Shown: positions 48,536 through 57,517 of the stretch, in pieces
Numbering within the stretch: position 1 is the first letter of the stretch
Layout: every line of letters begins with the position of its first letter
Assembly: GCA_023265625.1 (NCBI GenBank)
Contig: JAHFST010000001.1
Coordinates: 161,265-225,264, forward strand
DNA length: 64,000 bases
DNA from: Deltaproteobacteria bacterium
GTDB taxonomy: Bacteria; UBA10199; JACPAL01; JAHFST01
Direction: 5' to 3'
Notes under the pieces: generated by a model
What the model was told of the DNA's origin: nothing
What the model saw: only the letters and a program-made list of their open reading frames with translations
The model's database searches: none
Position numbers and translations under genes: made by a program

Positions 48536-51182
48536 TTTTTTCAATCTCCACAATATGAAACTCCACCCGGCGATTTTTTGCGAGCCCTTCGGGGGTTTTA
48601 TTGGTGGCGATCGGTTGTAATTCCCCCCAACCCTCGGCGGAGAGGCGTTCCGGGGCGACGCCGTATTCGGTGAGTTGGGTGACGACGGCGCGGGCGCGGC
48701 GTTCGGACAGGAGCTTGTTGGCGGGCTCACTTCCCTGGGCGTCGGTGTGTCCCTTGACCACGACGTGACGGATTTGAGGTTGACTATTCATGAGATCGGC
48801 CACGCCTTGTACGACTGGGAGAGATTGGGGCAAAATTTCCCAGCGTGCCGTGGCGAAGTGGATCGGTTCCAAGATGACGATCTTGCCCCCTTCTAGGCGC
48901 ACGTAAGTTTTGTAAGAGACCCTTGGTTCCGCTGTGATCGGTTCGGTCGGCGAGCGATTGCCCGCGAAGGGAGGAGCGGTGTAACTTAACAGGGAAAATA
49001 TCCGGACATCGGGAGTCCCATAACCGTTGGTGATCCCCATGGAGGCACCGGCGGTGAGTTGCAGTCGCGTGTCGAAGAAACCTTTGCGGAGGCCAAATAG
49101 CCACTCCAGGGGTGTTTGATTGGAGCGAGAGAAAAACTTGTTGAAGGTGGTTGATCCGGTCAATTCGGTTACGGCGTGCAGGTCCCAAGGGGCCCAGAGT
49201 GGCCGGGTATAACCAATGCCCAACAAGAGCTCCTGGCCGATGCTTAGGTTGAGTAAGTTCTCTTTTTCCCGAAAACGAATCCCCAGATTGGCTGCGAATT
49301 TATTGACTCCAAAGGCTATGTCATAGGCCGCCAAAAAGCCGCCAGTCACACTGCTGTCGCCAGTGAATTTAGTACTGCTGCCGCTGGGAAAGGTGAGATA
49401 GGGGGCGACGGCGACCCCCATCTGTAGGGAACGCGCATCGTTATGCTCATCCCAGATGTGAAACTTTGCCGCGACCCCGAGGTCGCCGAACGAGGCGGTG
49501 GTCTGGCCTGGGTTACTGCCAAGCGTTTCCGTTTTCAGTGTCGGAAAAAAGGGGAGTGTCAGTCCCACCTCTACCCAATCATTGATGCCGTAGGCCCCGT
49601 CTAACAACATCTGCACTTGATAATCAACCAGGGGGGCGGTGCGTCCCGTACCCGCTGTTCCGAACTCGATCGGATTGAGGGCGTAGTCCAGCCCGCTCCC
49701 CAGGCTCCAAGAGCGGGCCTCCAGGGTGCGTGAATCGAGGAGGTTGATGACTCCCAAATGGTCAAAATTGGGACGGAACTTTTCCACGTTTAGGGCCGTG
49801 GCGGGCCGTGTGATCGTTAGGAGTGCGAATGAGATGATCAAAAAGGCGGTACTTTGACCTCTGGAGCGAAAGGCCATAAAAAAAAACAGCGGGATCAGGA
49901 GTAACATGTATTGTACCAGGACTGGTGAAGTCGATGGCTCGAAAATGAGGGTGCAACCAGCCAGCCCGCTCCCCTGAATCTCCAACGGACCGGTGGCGGA
50001 AGATGGGGTGTTGCTAATGGGGTTGGGGGTTGCCTTATTTTCGGGAAAGATGGGATCGGTGCCGTCTTTCACTTCAGTGCCGTCGTCTGTTCCATCGTCA
50101 TCGGTATCGGTATCGGTAGGATCGGTCCCAATGGTCGTTTCCTCCTGGTCAGAGATCTGGTCATCGTCGGAATCGGTATCGAGGTAGTCCGGCACACCGT
50201 CGCCGTCACTGTCGGGGAAGGTGATGCCGACGTCATTGGTATCCAGATTGCCGTCGTTATCGCTGTCCCTGCCGGAAGCGACGACCTCGTTCGTTTCCAA
50301 TTGGTGATCCTGGTCGAGATCAAAGTGGTCCAGCCCCTGCTCGACCAGGTCGGGGATACTGTCGTTATCATCGTCGGTGTCGGCCTGGTTTGGGAGGTCA
50401 TCTCCGTCTACGTCGAAAAAGCTGCTCAGCAAAGGGAAGATGCGGATGTCTTCCTCGCCCAGGGCGGTATCGCCCAGGCTGCCTGCCTTGAAGAGGATGC
50501 CCATCTCGGCATCGGGGTTGAGCAGATCGAGGGCGCCGATCCCTGGAAATTGGGCCAGCCCGGTGATGGTAAATTCCAGGTGTGGGTGGGCGGGGCTGGG
50601 ACTGGCGAAGAGGAGGCTTCCGGTACTGGCCTGCAAGATGGCCCCGTAGTAACTGTTTTCGAATGAAAAATTGATCCCAGGATGGGGGAGGGCCACGGCG
50701 GCCACGCGAAATCCCGCGGGGGCGCTGGCCTGCGCGCTGATGCCAGCCACGAAGTCCGGCGGTGTGTCCAGGTCCGCATCCAAATCGAAGATGAGGGCGA
50801 AATATTCCTCCTGGCTCAGATCGGGCCAATCGGTCCCCTCTAGTTGCGCCAGCGGCAGGCCGGTACGACCCGGGTCACCGTCGCCGTCGGCGTCGCCGAA
50901 TGGGATGGGCAGGCCCGTTAACGGATCATTAAAGGTAATGATGCCGACGTAGAGCAGGTCTTTGGGCTGGTCGTAGAGGAGGCAAATCTGATCGACGTCA
51001 AAGCCGCTGACACTCCCGGCCGGGAAGGAGACGGGAAAGGCTATTTCTTGTCCGGCGGGATCCGAGAGGCAACTTTCAGGGGGAAAATCGTTGCGCGCAT
51101 TGCCGGTCAACGTGAGGGCACTAAGCGGCCCCGAGACGATGGTCCAAAAAACGAGTAAGAGAAAGAAGAGATTTTTTTTCAA
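48516..51182 (-). CDS. Fusion: calcium-repeat surface protein, membrane sorting signal, then OmpA-family protein
   Basis: 888 residues. A signal peptide (LFFLLLVFWTIVSGPLSA) is followed by an unrecognised beta domain. Then come thrombospondin type 3 calcium loops (DVDGDDLPNQADTDDDND, DSDGDGVPDYLDTDSDDD). GLAGC (406-410), a membrane segment (VQYMLLLIPLFFF, about 423-435) and a basic tail look like a C-terminal sorting signal (JDVT/MYXO-CTERM style). Straight on, residues 436-463 (MAFRSRGQSTAFLIIS, ending ATA) look like a new signal peptide. It heads an OmpA-type barrel and a peptidoglycan-binding OmpA domain (HVVVKGHTDAQGSEPANKLL, RRARAVVTQL, NRRVEFHI). Two ancestral genes thus seem joined at a run of nine T. 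The barrel is paralogous to 12701-13645. Confidence 0.78.
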   Translation of the reverse strand: MKKNLFFLLLVFWTIVSGPLSALTLTGNARNDFPPESCLSDPAGQEIAFPVSFPAGSVSGFDVDQICLLYDQPKDLLYVGIITFNDPLTGLPIPFGDADGDGDPGRTGLPLAQLEGTDWPDLSQEEYFALIFDLDADLDTPPDFVAGISAQASAPAGFRVAAVALPHPGINFSFENSYYGAILQASTGSLLFASPSPAHPHLEFTITGLAQFPGIGALDLLNPDAEMGILFKAGSLGDTALGEEDIRIFPLLSSFFDVDGDDLPNQADTDDDNDSIPDLVEQGLDHFDLDQDHQLETNEVVASGRDSDNDGNLDTNDVGITFPDSDGDGVPDYLDTDSDDDQISDQEETTIGTDPTDTDTDDDGTDDGTEVKDGTDPIFPENKATPNPISNTPSSATGPLEIQGSGLAGCTLIFEPSTSPVLVQYMLLLIPLFFFMAFRSRGQSTAFLIISFALLTITRPATALNVEKFRPNFDHLGVINLLDSRTLEARSWSLGSGLDYALNPIEFGTAGTGRTAPLVDYQVQMLLDGAYGINDWVEVGLTLPFFPTLKTETLGSNPGQTTASFGDLGVAAKFHIWDEHNDARSLQMGVAVAPYLTFPSGSSTKFTGDSSVTGGFLAAYDIAFGVNKFAANLGIRFREKENLLNLSIGQELLLGIGYTRPLWAPWDLHAVTELTGSTTFNKFFSRSNQTPLEWLFGLRKGFFDTRLQLTAGASMGITNGYGTPDVRIFSLLSYTAPPFAGNRSPTEPITAEPRVSYKTYVRLEGGKIVILEPIHFATARWEILPQSLPVVQGVADLMNSQPQIRHVVVKGHTDAQGSEPANKLLSERRARAVVTQLTEYGVAPERLSAEGWGELQPIATNKTPEGLAKNRRVEFHIVEIEKINPKNE

Positions 51183-51265
51183 TGTAGGAGTGTCATACCG
51201 AAATCGTTTTTCGGGTCAAGAATTTCTTTGATATCACGCATGATTTATCTTAGGGAAGGGAGCTT

Positions 51266-51862
51266 ATGAAGAACTCCAAAAAAGTTGTTTCGCTTGTCCC
51301 CAGCGGACAGAAAGACCCCTTGGCCCAGTTGGCCAGGAATATCTTGAAGGAGTTAGGTGAAGATACGGAACGGGAAGGTTTGGTCAAGACCCCGGAACGT
51401 ATTGCCAAGGCCCTGCGGTTTCTCACCAAGGGTTATGACCAGGATGTGGAAGAGGTGCTCAATGGGGCCCTCTTTGCCGAGGAGCATGAGGAGATGGTGA
51501 TCCTCAAAGACATCTCCATCTACTCACTTTGCGAACATCACCTCTTGCCGTTTTTTGGCAAGTGTCACGTGGCCTATTTGCCCAACAAAAAGATCGTCGG
51601 GTTGAGCAAGATTGCCCGCCTGGTCGATGTCTTCGCGCGCCGCCTGCAGGTCCAGGAGCGGATGACCAACGAGATCGCCCAGATCATGCAAAAGGTCCTT
51701 GAACCGCGCGGCGTCGCGGTGGTCATTGAGGCGGAACACCTCTGCATGCAGATGCGCGGGGTGCAAAAAAGCGGCTCGGTGATGATCACCTCCGCGATGC
51801 TGGGCGCCTTCCGCAATCGCCAGGAGACCCGGGCGGAGTTTATGAAGTTGATCCGGGATTAA
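51266..51862 (+). CDS. folE: GTP cyclohydrolase I
   Basis: 198 residues. [59 protein letters not shown] and [20 protein letters not shown] are the family blocks; Cys and His of CEHHLLPF and the late Cys bind zinc. It turns GTP into dihydroneopterin triphosphate, the first step to folate and to queuosine. queF is two genes away, on the other strand, which favours at least a share in queuosine synthesis. GGGAAGGGAG precedes the ATG. Confidence 0.95.
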   Translation: MKNSKKVVSLVPSGQKDPLAQLARNILKELGEDTEREGLVKTPERIAKALRFLTKGYDQDVEEVLNGALFAEEHEEMVILKDISIYSLCEHHLLPFFGKCHVAYLPNKKIVGLSKIARLVDVFARRLQVQERMTNEIAQIMQKVLEPRGVAVVIEAEHLCMQMRGVQKSGSVMITSAMLGAFRNRQETRAEFMKLIRD

Positions 51863-54255
51863 GGAGCGAGTCTGCGTGCTTGTCGAAAGGCGTGAATCGA
51901 CGCTTCAAACGCGGTGAAATCAGAATTGCCTTCGGTCAGATCAAGGGTGCCTGTCAAGCGTGGGAGCAGGAAGAGGGCGCTTTCTCCCGGACTCAATAAA
52001 AAATTTTGTTCGTTTCGTCCCGAGAGTTGGGCAACTTTAGCCACAACAGGACTGTCTGTCGATGTCCAACCCGTTTCCGAGGGTAAGAGCGCTAGTTGAT
52101 GAGTGGTGAGTCCCGATCTTATTTTTTCCCGTGGTAGGCCTAGACCGTACAACTCATTCAACATACCAATCTGAGCCAAGTCATAAGCCGAGAGGCGGAT
52201 GCCGTCAAAATGACGTAACAGAAATCTACCCTGTTGAATGCCCGTCAGTGTGAAACGATTGAAACGGGGGTTTTGATAATGATATCGAATGGCGCCGACA
52301 TACATCTGGTGGCCGATATATTGGCCGCGTTGTTCCAGGTGCACCCGAAAGCTATGCACTTGCCAAAGTTTTCGGTCTTGGCGGTCGGGAATATAGTAAA
52401 AGTAAACGGATCCCGCCTTCAGGCCCGATCGGTCCTTTAAGTCTGCCCGCACTTCGTGGGCTTCAAACATGTCCGTTTGTGACTCCAGCTGGGCCATCAT
52501 GGTGCGGACATGCAGGCTGTCTCCTTGCACCGATCCATCAGTGGTTTTTAGGGCGGCGAGTAGGGCGTTTTCTTCAAGAAAATCGAGGCGCTTGTGGCGA
52601 TGAATTCCGACTTCCCGATAGGACACTGCCGCAAGGTCATCCGTTTGGTAGGGAGTTTGAGTGGTAAGGAGGGGGCGTAACCATGCCAATGCCTTGAGGG
52701 CCGCAGCGGCGTTAGGATAGGAGGGGCCACTGCCGGGGCTATTGACGAGGCCCATCAAAAAGACGGCAATGCCATCCTGCTGCGTGCGATGGAGGCTGGT
52801 GAAAAGTTTTGAAGGAGAGAGCATTTCCACAATGTCTCGTTGACTGTAAGAGATGACCGGTTGGTTGAATCGTTCCGTAAAAAATCTCAAGAAATAACGG
52901 GCGATGATACCGGCGATCATTTGCAAGCTGTCCTTCTCATCGTGAGATCCTCTCGTGTGTTTGGTATGCTCGTAATCGAAAACTTTTAACCGTTGTTCGG
53001 TTGTTTTCATATTGAAGGGGGAAAGATCCCCATGAACGAGTCCCTTGGAGTTTAAATAACTTTCCATTGTGAGGAGTTGTTCCAGCAGTGATGCGAGGAA
53101 CCCGAGAGACTCTTGCGGCCCTTGGATCAGCTTGTCGATTAACAGTTCGCCTTCAGCACACTCCATGACGGCATAACTGCCGCCCTCTAAAGATCCGATT
53201 TCAAACACCCGGACCAACTCTTTTGGAAAATCATGGTCGTTCCCTAAGGTATGGATATGCTGGGCCCCCTTTTGGGCAGACTGACATTCGGCCTCAATCC
53301 ATCGGATGACGACGGGGGTGCCTGTGTGGTAGTGGCGGCCTCGGTAAATTCGTAAGGAGGGTCGCGACACAAAATGTCCCCCCGCGTCGCGGCTATCAAG
53401 AATCGCAGTCACCTGATAACCCGCCATCCTAAAATCTTCGAACAACCGGGCATCCAGAGCCGAGGGAGGGAGTCCTGTTAGCGCTTTGGCACTTAACTCT
53501 CTCAACCAGTAGGGCCCTTCCGTGCTTTGCACCTGAATCAAACATAAAACCGCCAAGGCTCTGGCCCGTGCGCCATGGAAGGATACGTTGACGGAAACCA
53601 TGTCCTGTAGGGCTTGTCTCCACTCCCCTTGAATGCTTTGGCGTGCAATTTCCAACACCTGGTATTCTAACTCTACATTTTGGAGGGTGTCTTGATAGTG
53701 ATGGTCGTCCCATAATCCCTTTTTTCGTTCTTCACAAAATAACGCAATTTTTTCTCTTCTAGGTCCTTCCAGGATATCGCCCGTTCTGGCCATGGCGGAG
53801 GCATATGTATGACCCGCTTCATCGGTCTCTCCGAGGATTTGCAAGGCGTAAGCGATATCCACCAGGGCAACCGTGAGTTGGCACAGTTCCTCTTGGTCCC
53901 TCGCGGCAAAAAAGGTAATACGGGCTCGTTCTGACTTCAGCTGTAGAATAAGTTGTGTCTGTCTCGTATTGGCCACTAGAGAGGAAAAAGAACCGTTCCA
54001 GAAGGCCAAACGGACGCTGTCCATTAAGCCGATTTTTTCGAACCCTTCGACAAGTCGTTGTAAGCGGCTCAGATCCTCCTGAGATGGATCGGAATGCGGA
54101 ACTGCTTGTCGAATACGCTCGATAGCCTCGGCATCTTTAGAATCCAAAACATTTGCGGCCATTAATCGGGCCGTATCCAGATAAGGCAGTAGACTCGTTC
54201 GGAAGCTAGCGGACAACAATGCATATTCGCTTAGTTGGGACGGTAGGGGGATCAT
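51859..54255 (-). CDS. Protein-kinase-like fold protein with large unknown flanks
   Basis: 798 residues, no signal peptide. Residues 1-280 are helical, probably TPR-like. Around 300-430 is a kinase-like core: [18 protein letters not shown] in the place of the nucleotide-binding lysine strand (the VAIK Lys is replaced by Arg318), [11 protein letters not shown] (408-416 region) as the catalytic HxDxxxxN loop, and KVFDYE (424-429) as a DFG-like metal motif. The D-x-N and FDYE residues suggest it can bind Mg-ATP, but the changed Lys makes activity unsure. Residues 560-790 are unrecognised, with a beta-rich [20 protein letters not shown]. It overlaps the folE stop by four bases. Confidence 0.65.
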   Translation of the reverse strand: MIPLPSQLSEYALLSASFRTSLLPYLDTARLMAANVLDSKDAEAIERIRQAVPHSDPSQEDLSRLQRLVEGFEKIGLMDSVRLAFWNGSFSSLVANTRQTQLILQLKSERARITFFAARDQEELCQLTVALVDIAYALQILGETDEAGHTYASAMARTGDILEGPRREKIALFCEERKKGLWDDHHYQDTLQNVELEYQVLEIARQSIQGEWRQALQDMVSVNVSFHGARARALAVLCLIQVQSTEGPYWLRELSAKALTGLPPSALDARLFEDFRMAGYQVTAILDSRDAGGHFVSRPSLRIYRGRHYHTGTPVVIRWIEAECQSAQKGAQHIHTLGNDHDFPKELVRVFEIGSLEGGSYAVMECAEGELLIDKLIQGPQESLGFLASLLEQLLTMESYLNSKGLVHGDLSPFNMKTTEQRLKVFDYEHTKHTRGSHDEKDSLQMIAGIIARYFLRFFTERFNQPVISYSQRDIVEMLSPSKLFTSLHRTQQDGIAVFLMGLVNSPGSGPSYPNAAAALKALAWLRPLLTTQTPYQTDDLAAVSYREVGIHRHKRLDFLEENALLAALKTTDGSVQGDSLHVRTMMAQLESQTDMFEAHEVRADLKDRSGLKAGSVYFYYIPDRQDRKLWQVHSFRVHLEQRGQYIGHQMYVGAIRYHYQNPRFNRFTLTGIQQGRFLLRHFDGIRLSAYDLAQIGMLNELYGLGLPREKIRSGLTTHQLALLPSETGWTSTDSPVVAKVAQLSGRNEQNFLLSPGESALFLLPRLTGTLDLTEGNSDFTAFEASIHAFRQARRLAP

Positions 54256-54281
54256 TTAGGCATTGTCGGCGGCAGTGCAAT

Positions 54282-54647
54282 TTAGTTGCGGGTTTTGTTG
54301 TGGGTGACCGTTACTATCGTGTGTATTCCACCGCGCACGAAAAAATCACCGATAACTTCCATCCGTCGGGGGCTGACGGATTTGACCAGGTCGTCCAAGA
54401 TTCGATTAGTCACCGCCTCATGAAAATGCCCCTCATTACGAAACGACCAGAGATAGAGCTTGAGCGATTTTAATTCCACACAGAGTTTGTCCGGGATGTA
54501 CCGGATCTTGATCGTCGCAAAATCAGGCTGGCCGGTTTTGGGACAGAGGCAGGTGAACTCGGGGCAGTCAAAGTCGATTTCGTAATCCCGCTCGGGGTTG
54601 GGATTGGGAAATGTTTCTAGGGACTTACTTGGTTGAGTGGACGTCAT
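54282..54647 (-). CDS. queF: NADPH-dependent 7-cyano-7-deazaguanine reductase
   Basis: 121 residues, the short unimodular (type I) form. [20 protein letters not shown] has the catalytic Cys and the CPxTxQPD block; [20 protein letters not shown] with HFHEAVTN is the substrate and NADPH-binding strand-helix. It reduces preQ0 to preQ1 in queuosine synthesis. It is 34 bases after the module 6 toxin and 26 before the kinase-like gene, all on one strand. Confidence 0.94.
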   Translation of the reverse strand: MTSTQPSKSLETFPNPNPERDYEIDFDCPEFTCLCPKTGQPDFATIKIRYIPDKLCVELKSLKLYLWSFRNEGHFHEAVTNRILDDLVKSVSPRRMEVIGDFFVRGGIHTIVTVTHNKTRN

Positions 54648-54681
54648 ATAGGATCTTCCTATTCTTTTCAGAATCGTTTAG

Positions 54682-55101
54682 TTAATTGACTTGAAAGCCT
54701 TCCATCCGGGCGGCCTGGGAGAGGTTATGGTCGAAGGTGAGAAAGGATTCTCCTTCGGGCTGATCCTCGAAGGCGACCAGGGCGGCGGCCAATTGTAGGG
54801 CATCGGCAGCCCGCAGGGGGTGGATTGCCAAGAGGCGATTGGCCCGTTGCCGTGTCTTCTCAATGTTGGTGACTTCAGACCAGGCCGAACTGAGATGTTT
54901 AAGACGGTGCAAAGCCTCGTTGAGGCCTTTTTCGCTCAGATCATGGCCTCGAAATTTTCGATATAGTGCCGAATGGACTTCCGTAGTGGTAATCATCCAA
55001 ACGAGCATTGTCGGATCTGCTGTGAGCAGATCCTTAGCGGTGTTTGATTCAGTTTCAATCGTTATCAGTGGGACAATGGCAGAGGAATCCCAAAATTTCA
55101 T
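54682..55101 (-). CDS. PIN-domain toxin, module 6
   Basis: 139 residues. MKFWDSSAIVPLI has the first Asp, TTTEVHSALYRK the Glu, RAADALQLAAAL the third acidic position, and LTFDHNLSQAA the late Asp. It fits VapC-like toxins of the FWDSSAIV subgroup. The ATG overlaps the antitoxin stop as ATGA. The module stands between trmB and queF on the same strand. Confidence 0.87.
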   Translation of the reverse strand: MKFWDSSAIVPLITIETESNTAKDLLTADPTMLVWMITTTEVHSALYRKFRGHDLSEKGLNEALHRLKHLSSAWSEVTNIEKTRQRANRLLAIHPLRAADALQLAAALVAFEDQPEGESFLTFDHNLSQAARMEGFQVN

Positions 55102-55385
55102 CGGCCACCACGACGCTCTTCCAGAAGGGCTTTCAGAACACCACTTGGTTCTCCATGAGTGGGAAATGGGAATCCTTTCAGTAAGCGGCTGTTGCCCCGA
55201 CGGATCAATCCCTTTCTTTCCAGCAAGGTCAGTCGATCCTCGGAAGAGGTGGATTTGCCCGTTATTTTCTGAAGTTCCGCAATGGGGACTCCTCTGTCTA
55301 AGACCAGAACAGGCTCTCCCCCCTTGACGGCGCGCAGGTAAAAGCTGAGGTGATTCTTCAAATCAGACACAGTAGCTTTTTTCAT
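55098..55385 (-). CDS. Phd/YefM-family antitoxin, module 6
   Basis: 95 residues. MKKATVSDLKNHLSFYLRAV and GEPVLVLDRGVPIAELQKI make the Phd-type DNA-binding half. The rest (LERKGLIRRGNSRLLKGF, SGVLKALLEERRGG) is a toxin-binding tail. The predicted transcript begins at the ATG itself. A 13-bp palindrome upstream covers the -10 box. The -35 box overlaps the trmB stop codon, so trmB transcripts may also read into it. Confidence 0.85.
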   Translation of the reverse strand: MKKATVSDLKNHLSFYLRAVKGGEPVLVLDRGVPIAELQKITGKSTSSEDRLTLLERKGLIRRGNSRLLKGFPFPTHGEPSGVLKALLEERRGGR

Positions 55386-55387
55386 AT

Positions 55388-55419
55388 GGCTATAATAGCC
55401 TTTTTAAAAAGTTAGTCAA
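55388..55419 (-). promoter_or_regulatory. Promoter and operator of toxin-antitoxin module 6
   Basis: On the minus strand TTGACT (55419-55414) and TATTAT (55397-55392) are 16 bases apart; the start point is then 55385, the A of the ATG. GGCTA / TAGCC with a three-base centre (55388-55400) lies over the -10 box. The -35 box falls on the last bases of trmB. Confidence 0.65.
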
Positions 55420-55982
55420 GCTACTCTTTTGTAGGAAAAAGAGATTAAACTTCTTCCCTCCCGCTGCCATTTCTCCGCGTAGAAAGTCTGAAAGTCAATC
55501 CCCGCGGGAGAAAATTCCCATTCTGGAAATCGGGAAAATTTTTCTCGAATCTGCTGATGGTAAGTGGGGTCATCATGGGCGACAAAAACAATGCCGGATG
55601 GTTTCACCACACGCAACAGTTCGAGGATGAACGATTCTTGAAACAACCGATGCTGGGCGTGGCGCCGCTTGGGCCAGGGGTCGGAGAAGAGGATATAAAT
55701 TTTCTCGAAGAGTTGGTCGGGTATGAGGGTTGGTAGGACGACCCGAGCATCGCCTCTACACAGGCAAATGTTTTGCAAGCCAAGCATGGCTAGACGAACC
55801 TTCAATTTTTCAAAACGCCTCGGTTTGATTTCCACTCCAATGACACGTGAGTCTGGATTTTGCTGGGCCAGGTGAAATAGGAAGTCACCGCGACCGGGGC
55901 CGATCTCCAGGAGGTGAGATTGCTCCGGTTCAAAGCTGGGTTGCGCCGGGTAATATTCGATTTCAGGGCTGTCCATGGACAT
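55416..55982 (-). CDS. trmB: tRNA (guanine-N7-)-methyltransferase
   Basis: 188 residues. HLLEIGPGRGDFLFHLAQ is the SAM site, GVEIKPRRFEKLKVRLAMLG the second motif, and YILFSDPWPKRRHAQHRLFQ the TrmB-specific catalytic block. It methylates G46 of tRNA. A Shine-Dalgarno sequence is not seen before the ATG. It is divergent from xerD by 44 bases. Confidence 0.94.
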   Translation of the reverse strand: MSMDSPEIEYYPAQPSFEPEQSHLLEIGPGRGDFLFHLAQQNPDSRVIGVEIKPRRFEKLKVRLAMLGLQNICLCRGDARVVLPTLIPDQLFEKIYILFSDPWPKRRHAQHRLFQESFILELLRVVKPSGIVFVAHDDPTYHQQIREKFSRFPEWEFSPAGIDFQTFYAEKWQREGRSLISFSYKRVA

Positions 55983-56026
55983 GGGGTTTAATCTAGGGTA
56001 AGGTTCAGATCAATTCAAGGGGTTGT

Positions 56027-56908
56027 ATGGATCAATTAGCGCAACGTTTCCTAGATTATTCACGGGTGGAAAAGGGGCTGTCGCACAACAGTATTGCCGC
56101 CTATGCCACCGATATTGGGATTTTCCTGAAATTTTTGGAGAAGAAACGCGTCACTCAGGCCAGTCAAGTCACTCCCACGTTGATCATGGAACATATGGTG
56201 GCGCTCTCCAAGGGGGGACGCAAGGCGCGCTCGGTGGCGCGGCATATGATTTCCTTGCGCGGTTTTTTTCGTTATCTGGTGAGTGAAGAGGTGATTGCAA
56301 AAAACCCCACGGCCAATATGGATCTCCCCAAGATCGGCCGCAAACTCCCCGAGCTGCTTTCGTTGGCGGAGATCGAACAAATTTTGGCGGTGCCAGTCAC
56401 CGATCATCCGGAGGGGGTGCGTAATCGGGCCATGCTCGAGCTGCTCTATGCGACGGGTTTGCGGGTTTCCGAGCTGGTGACCTTGGGACTCAATGATGTG
56501 GATTTGACGGCGGGTTATTTGCGTGTCTTGGGGAAGGGTTCCAAGGAACGGATTGTGCCCGTGGGGCGTTCGGCGATCGAGATGATGAAGCAATATCTCG
56601 GGGTGAGAGGGACGCTGCTGAAGAAGAAGATCCATGCGGCCTTTTTTGTGACGCGCCGGGGAAGTTCGATGACGCGGCAGGCCTTTTGGGAAATTCTCAA
56701 GGCTTGCACCCTCCGGGCCGGGATTAAACGCCATGTGTCCCCGCATATTTTCCGGCATTCTTTCGCCACCCATCTCTTGGAGCGAGGGGCCGATCTCCGT
56801 GCGGTGCAGGCCTTCTTGGGGCATGCGGATATCACCACGACGGAGATTTATACGCATTTAAATTTACGCCATCTCAAAGAGATCGCCTCGAAACACCCGA
56901 GGGCCTAG
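56027..56908 (+). CDS. xerD: Tyrosine recombinase XerC/XerD
   Basis: 293 residues. Arg146 (ATGLRVSEL), Lys170 (GKGSKER), His240 and Arg243 (HIFRHSFATHL), His266 (LGHADITTTEIY) and Tyr275 form a complete catalytic set. The N-terminal SAM-like core-binding domain (YSRVEKGLSHNSIAAYATDI) is typical of chromosome-dimer resolution enzymes. XerD is slightly favoured by length and the ELVTLGLNDVDL region, but XerC is possible. No phage or integron genes are nearby, so it is the housekeeping recombinase. Confidence 0.9.
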   Translation: MDQLAQRFLDYSRVEKGLSHNSIAAYATDIGIFLKFLEKKRVTQASQVTPTLIMEHMVALSKGGRKARSVARHMISLRGFFRYLVSEEVIAKNPTANMDLPKIGRKLPELLSLAEIEQILAVPVTDHPEGVRNRAMLELLYATGLRVSELVTLGLNDVDLTAGYLRVLGKGSKERIVPVGRSAIEMMKQYLGVRGTLLKKKIHAAFFVTRRGSSMTRQAFWEILKACTLRAGIKRHVSPHIFRHSFATHLLERGADLRAVQAFLGHADITTTEIYTHLNLRHLKEIASKHPRA

Positions 56909-56915
56909 TCATCTC

Positions 56916-57482
56916 ATGAGGCCCTCATTCTCCATTTGGCTTTTATCCTCTCTGGTACTGCATGGTTTACTGATCTTATTTTTATTCGGGATGGGTCGGG
57001 ATAAGTGGGTGGAGCCGGGAGTGTTGGCGGGCGGGACGGTTGAGGTTGTTTCGCTCAGTCAAGGGGCTTCGGTGTCGGATCAGGGGATCCGTAAGTTTCA
57101 TAGCAAAGGGCCGACCCGGGAAGCCGTCGCATCGATTCAAAAAACATCCGACCACGGAGTGGGTACCGGGGCGGGAGAGGGGATGGGTGTTGGCAGCGGG
57201 CTGGCCTCGGGAGGCAACCTATTGTTGACGGAGATCAGGAAAAAAATTGAACGGGCCAAGCAATATCCTGCCCTGGCCAGGGAACAAGGGGTGAAGGGGC
57301 GGGTATCGGTGCGTTTTGAGATGAATGCAGATGGTTCGGTTCGATCCGTGAATGTCATCGGTTCTTCGGGTTCTTCGTTGCTGGATGAGGCGGCGCTGGC
57401 GACGGTACGGCGCGCAAGTCCTTATCCCTACTATGCGGAACCCTTATCGGTCACCTTGGAATTTTCCCTATCCGAAGATTGA
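56916..57482 (+). CDS. TonB-family energy-transducing protein
   Basis: 188 residues. [19 protein letters not shown] is the N-terminal membrane anchor. A Gly/Ser-rich stretch with [20 protein letters not shown] replaces the usual Pro-rich spacer. [39 protein letters not shown] and [12 protein letters not shown] are the C-terminal TonB domain. It links the inner-membrane proton force, through ExbBD, to outer-membrane receptors. Neither exbB nor exbD is in the window. The spacer is short, so reach across the periplasm may be limited. Confidence 0.82.
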   Translation: MRPSFSIWLLSSLVLHGLLILFLFGMGRDKWVEPGVLAGGTVEVVSLSQGASVSDQGIRKFHSKGPTREAVASIQKTSDHGVGTGAGEGMGVGSGLASGGNLLLTEIRKKIERAKQYPALAREQGVKGRVSVRFEMNADGSVRSVNVIGSSGSSLLDEAALATVRRASPYPYYAEPLSVTLEFSLSED

Positions 57483-57517
57483 TCTGGGCCTCAATCTATG
57501 TCAGAGTCATCTTTCTC

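Noticed and set aside
49878-49886. The run of nine T in the OmpA fusion as a disabling frameshift
   Set aside because: The frame is open through it with sensible residues on both sides, and the alternative frames end soon after; recorded as a fusion junction instead.
54648-54681. preQ1 riboswitch before queF
   Set aside because: The upstream space is 34 bases long, preceded by the toxin gene, and shows no pseudoknot-like pairing.
56027-56908. Tyrosine recombinase as a sign of a mobile element
   Set aside because: Length and motif set match XerC/XerD and no phage, integron or attachment-site features flank it.
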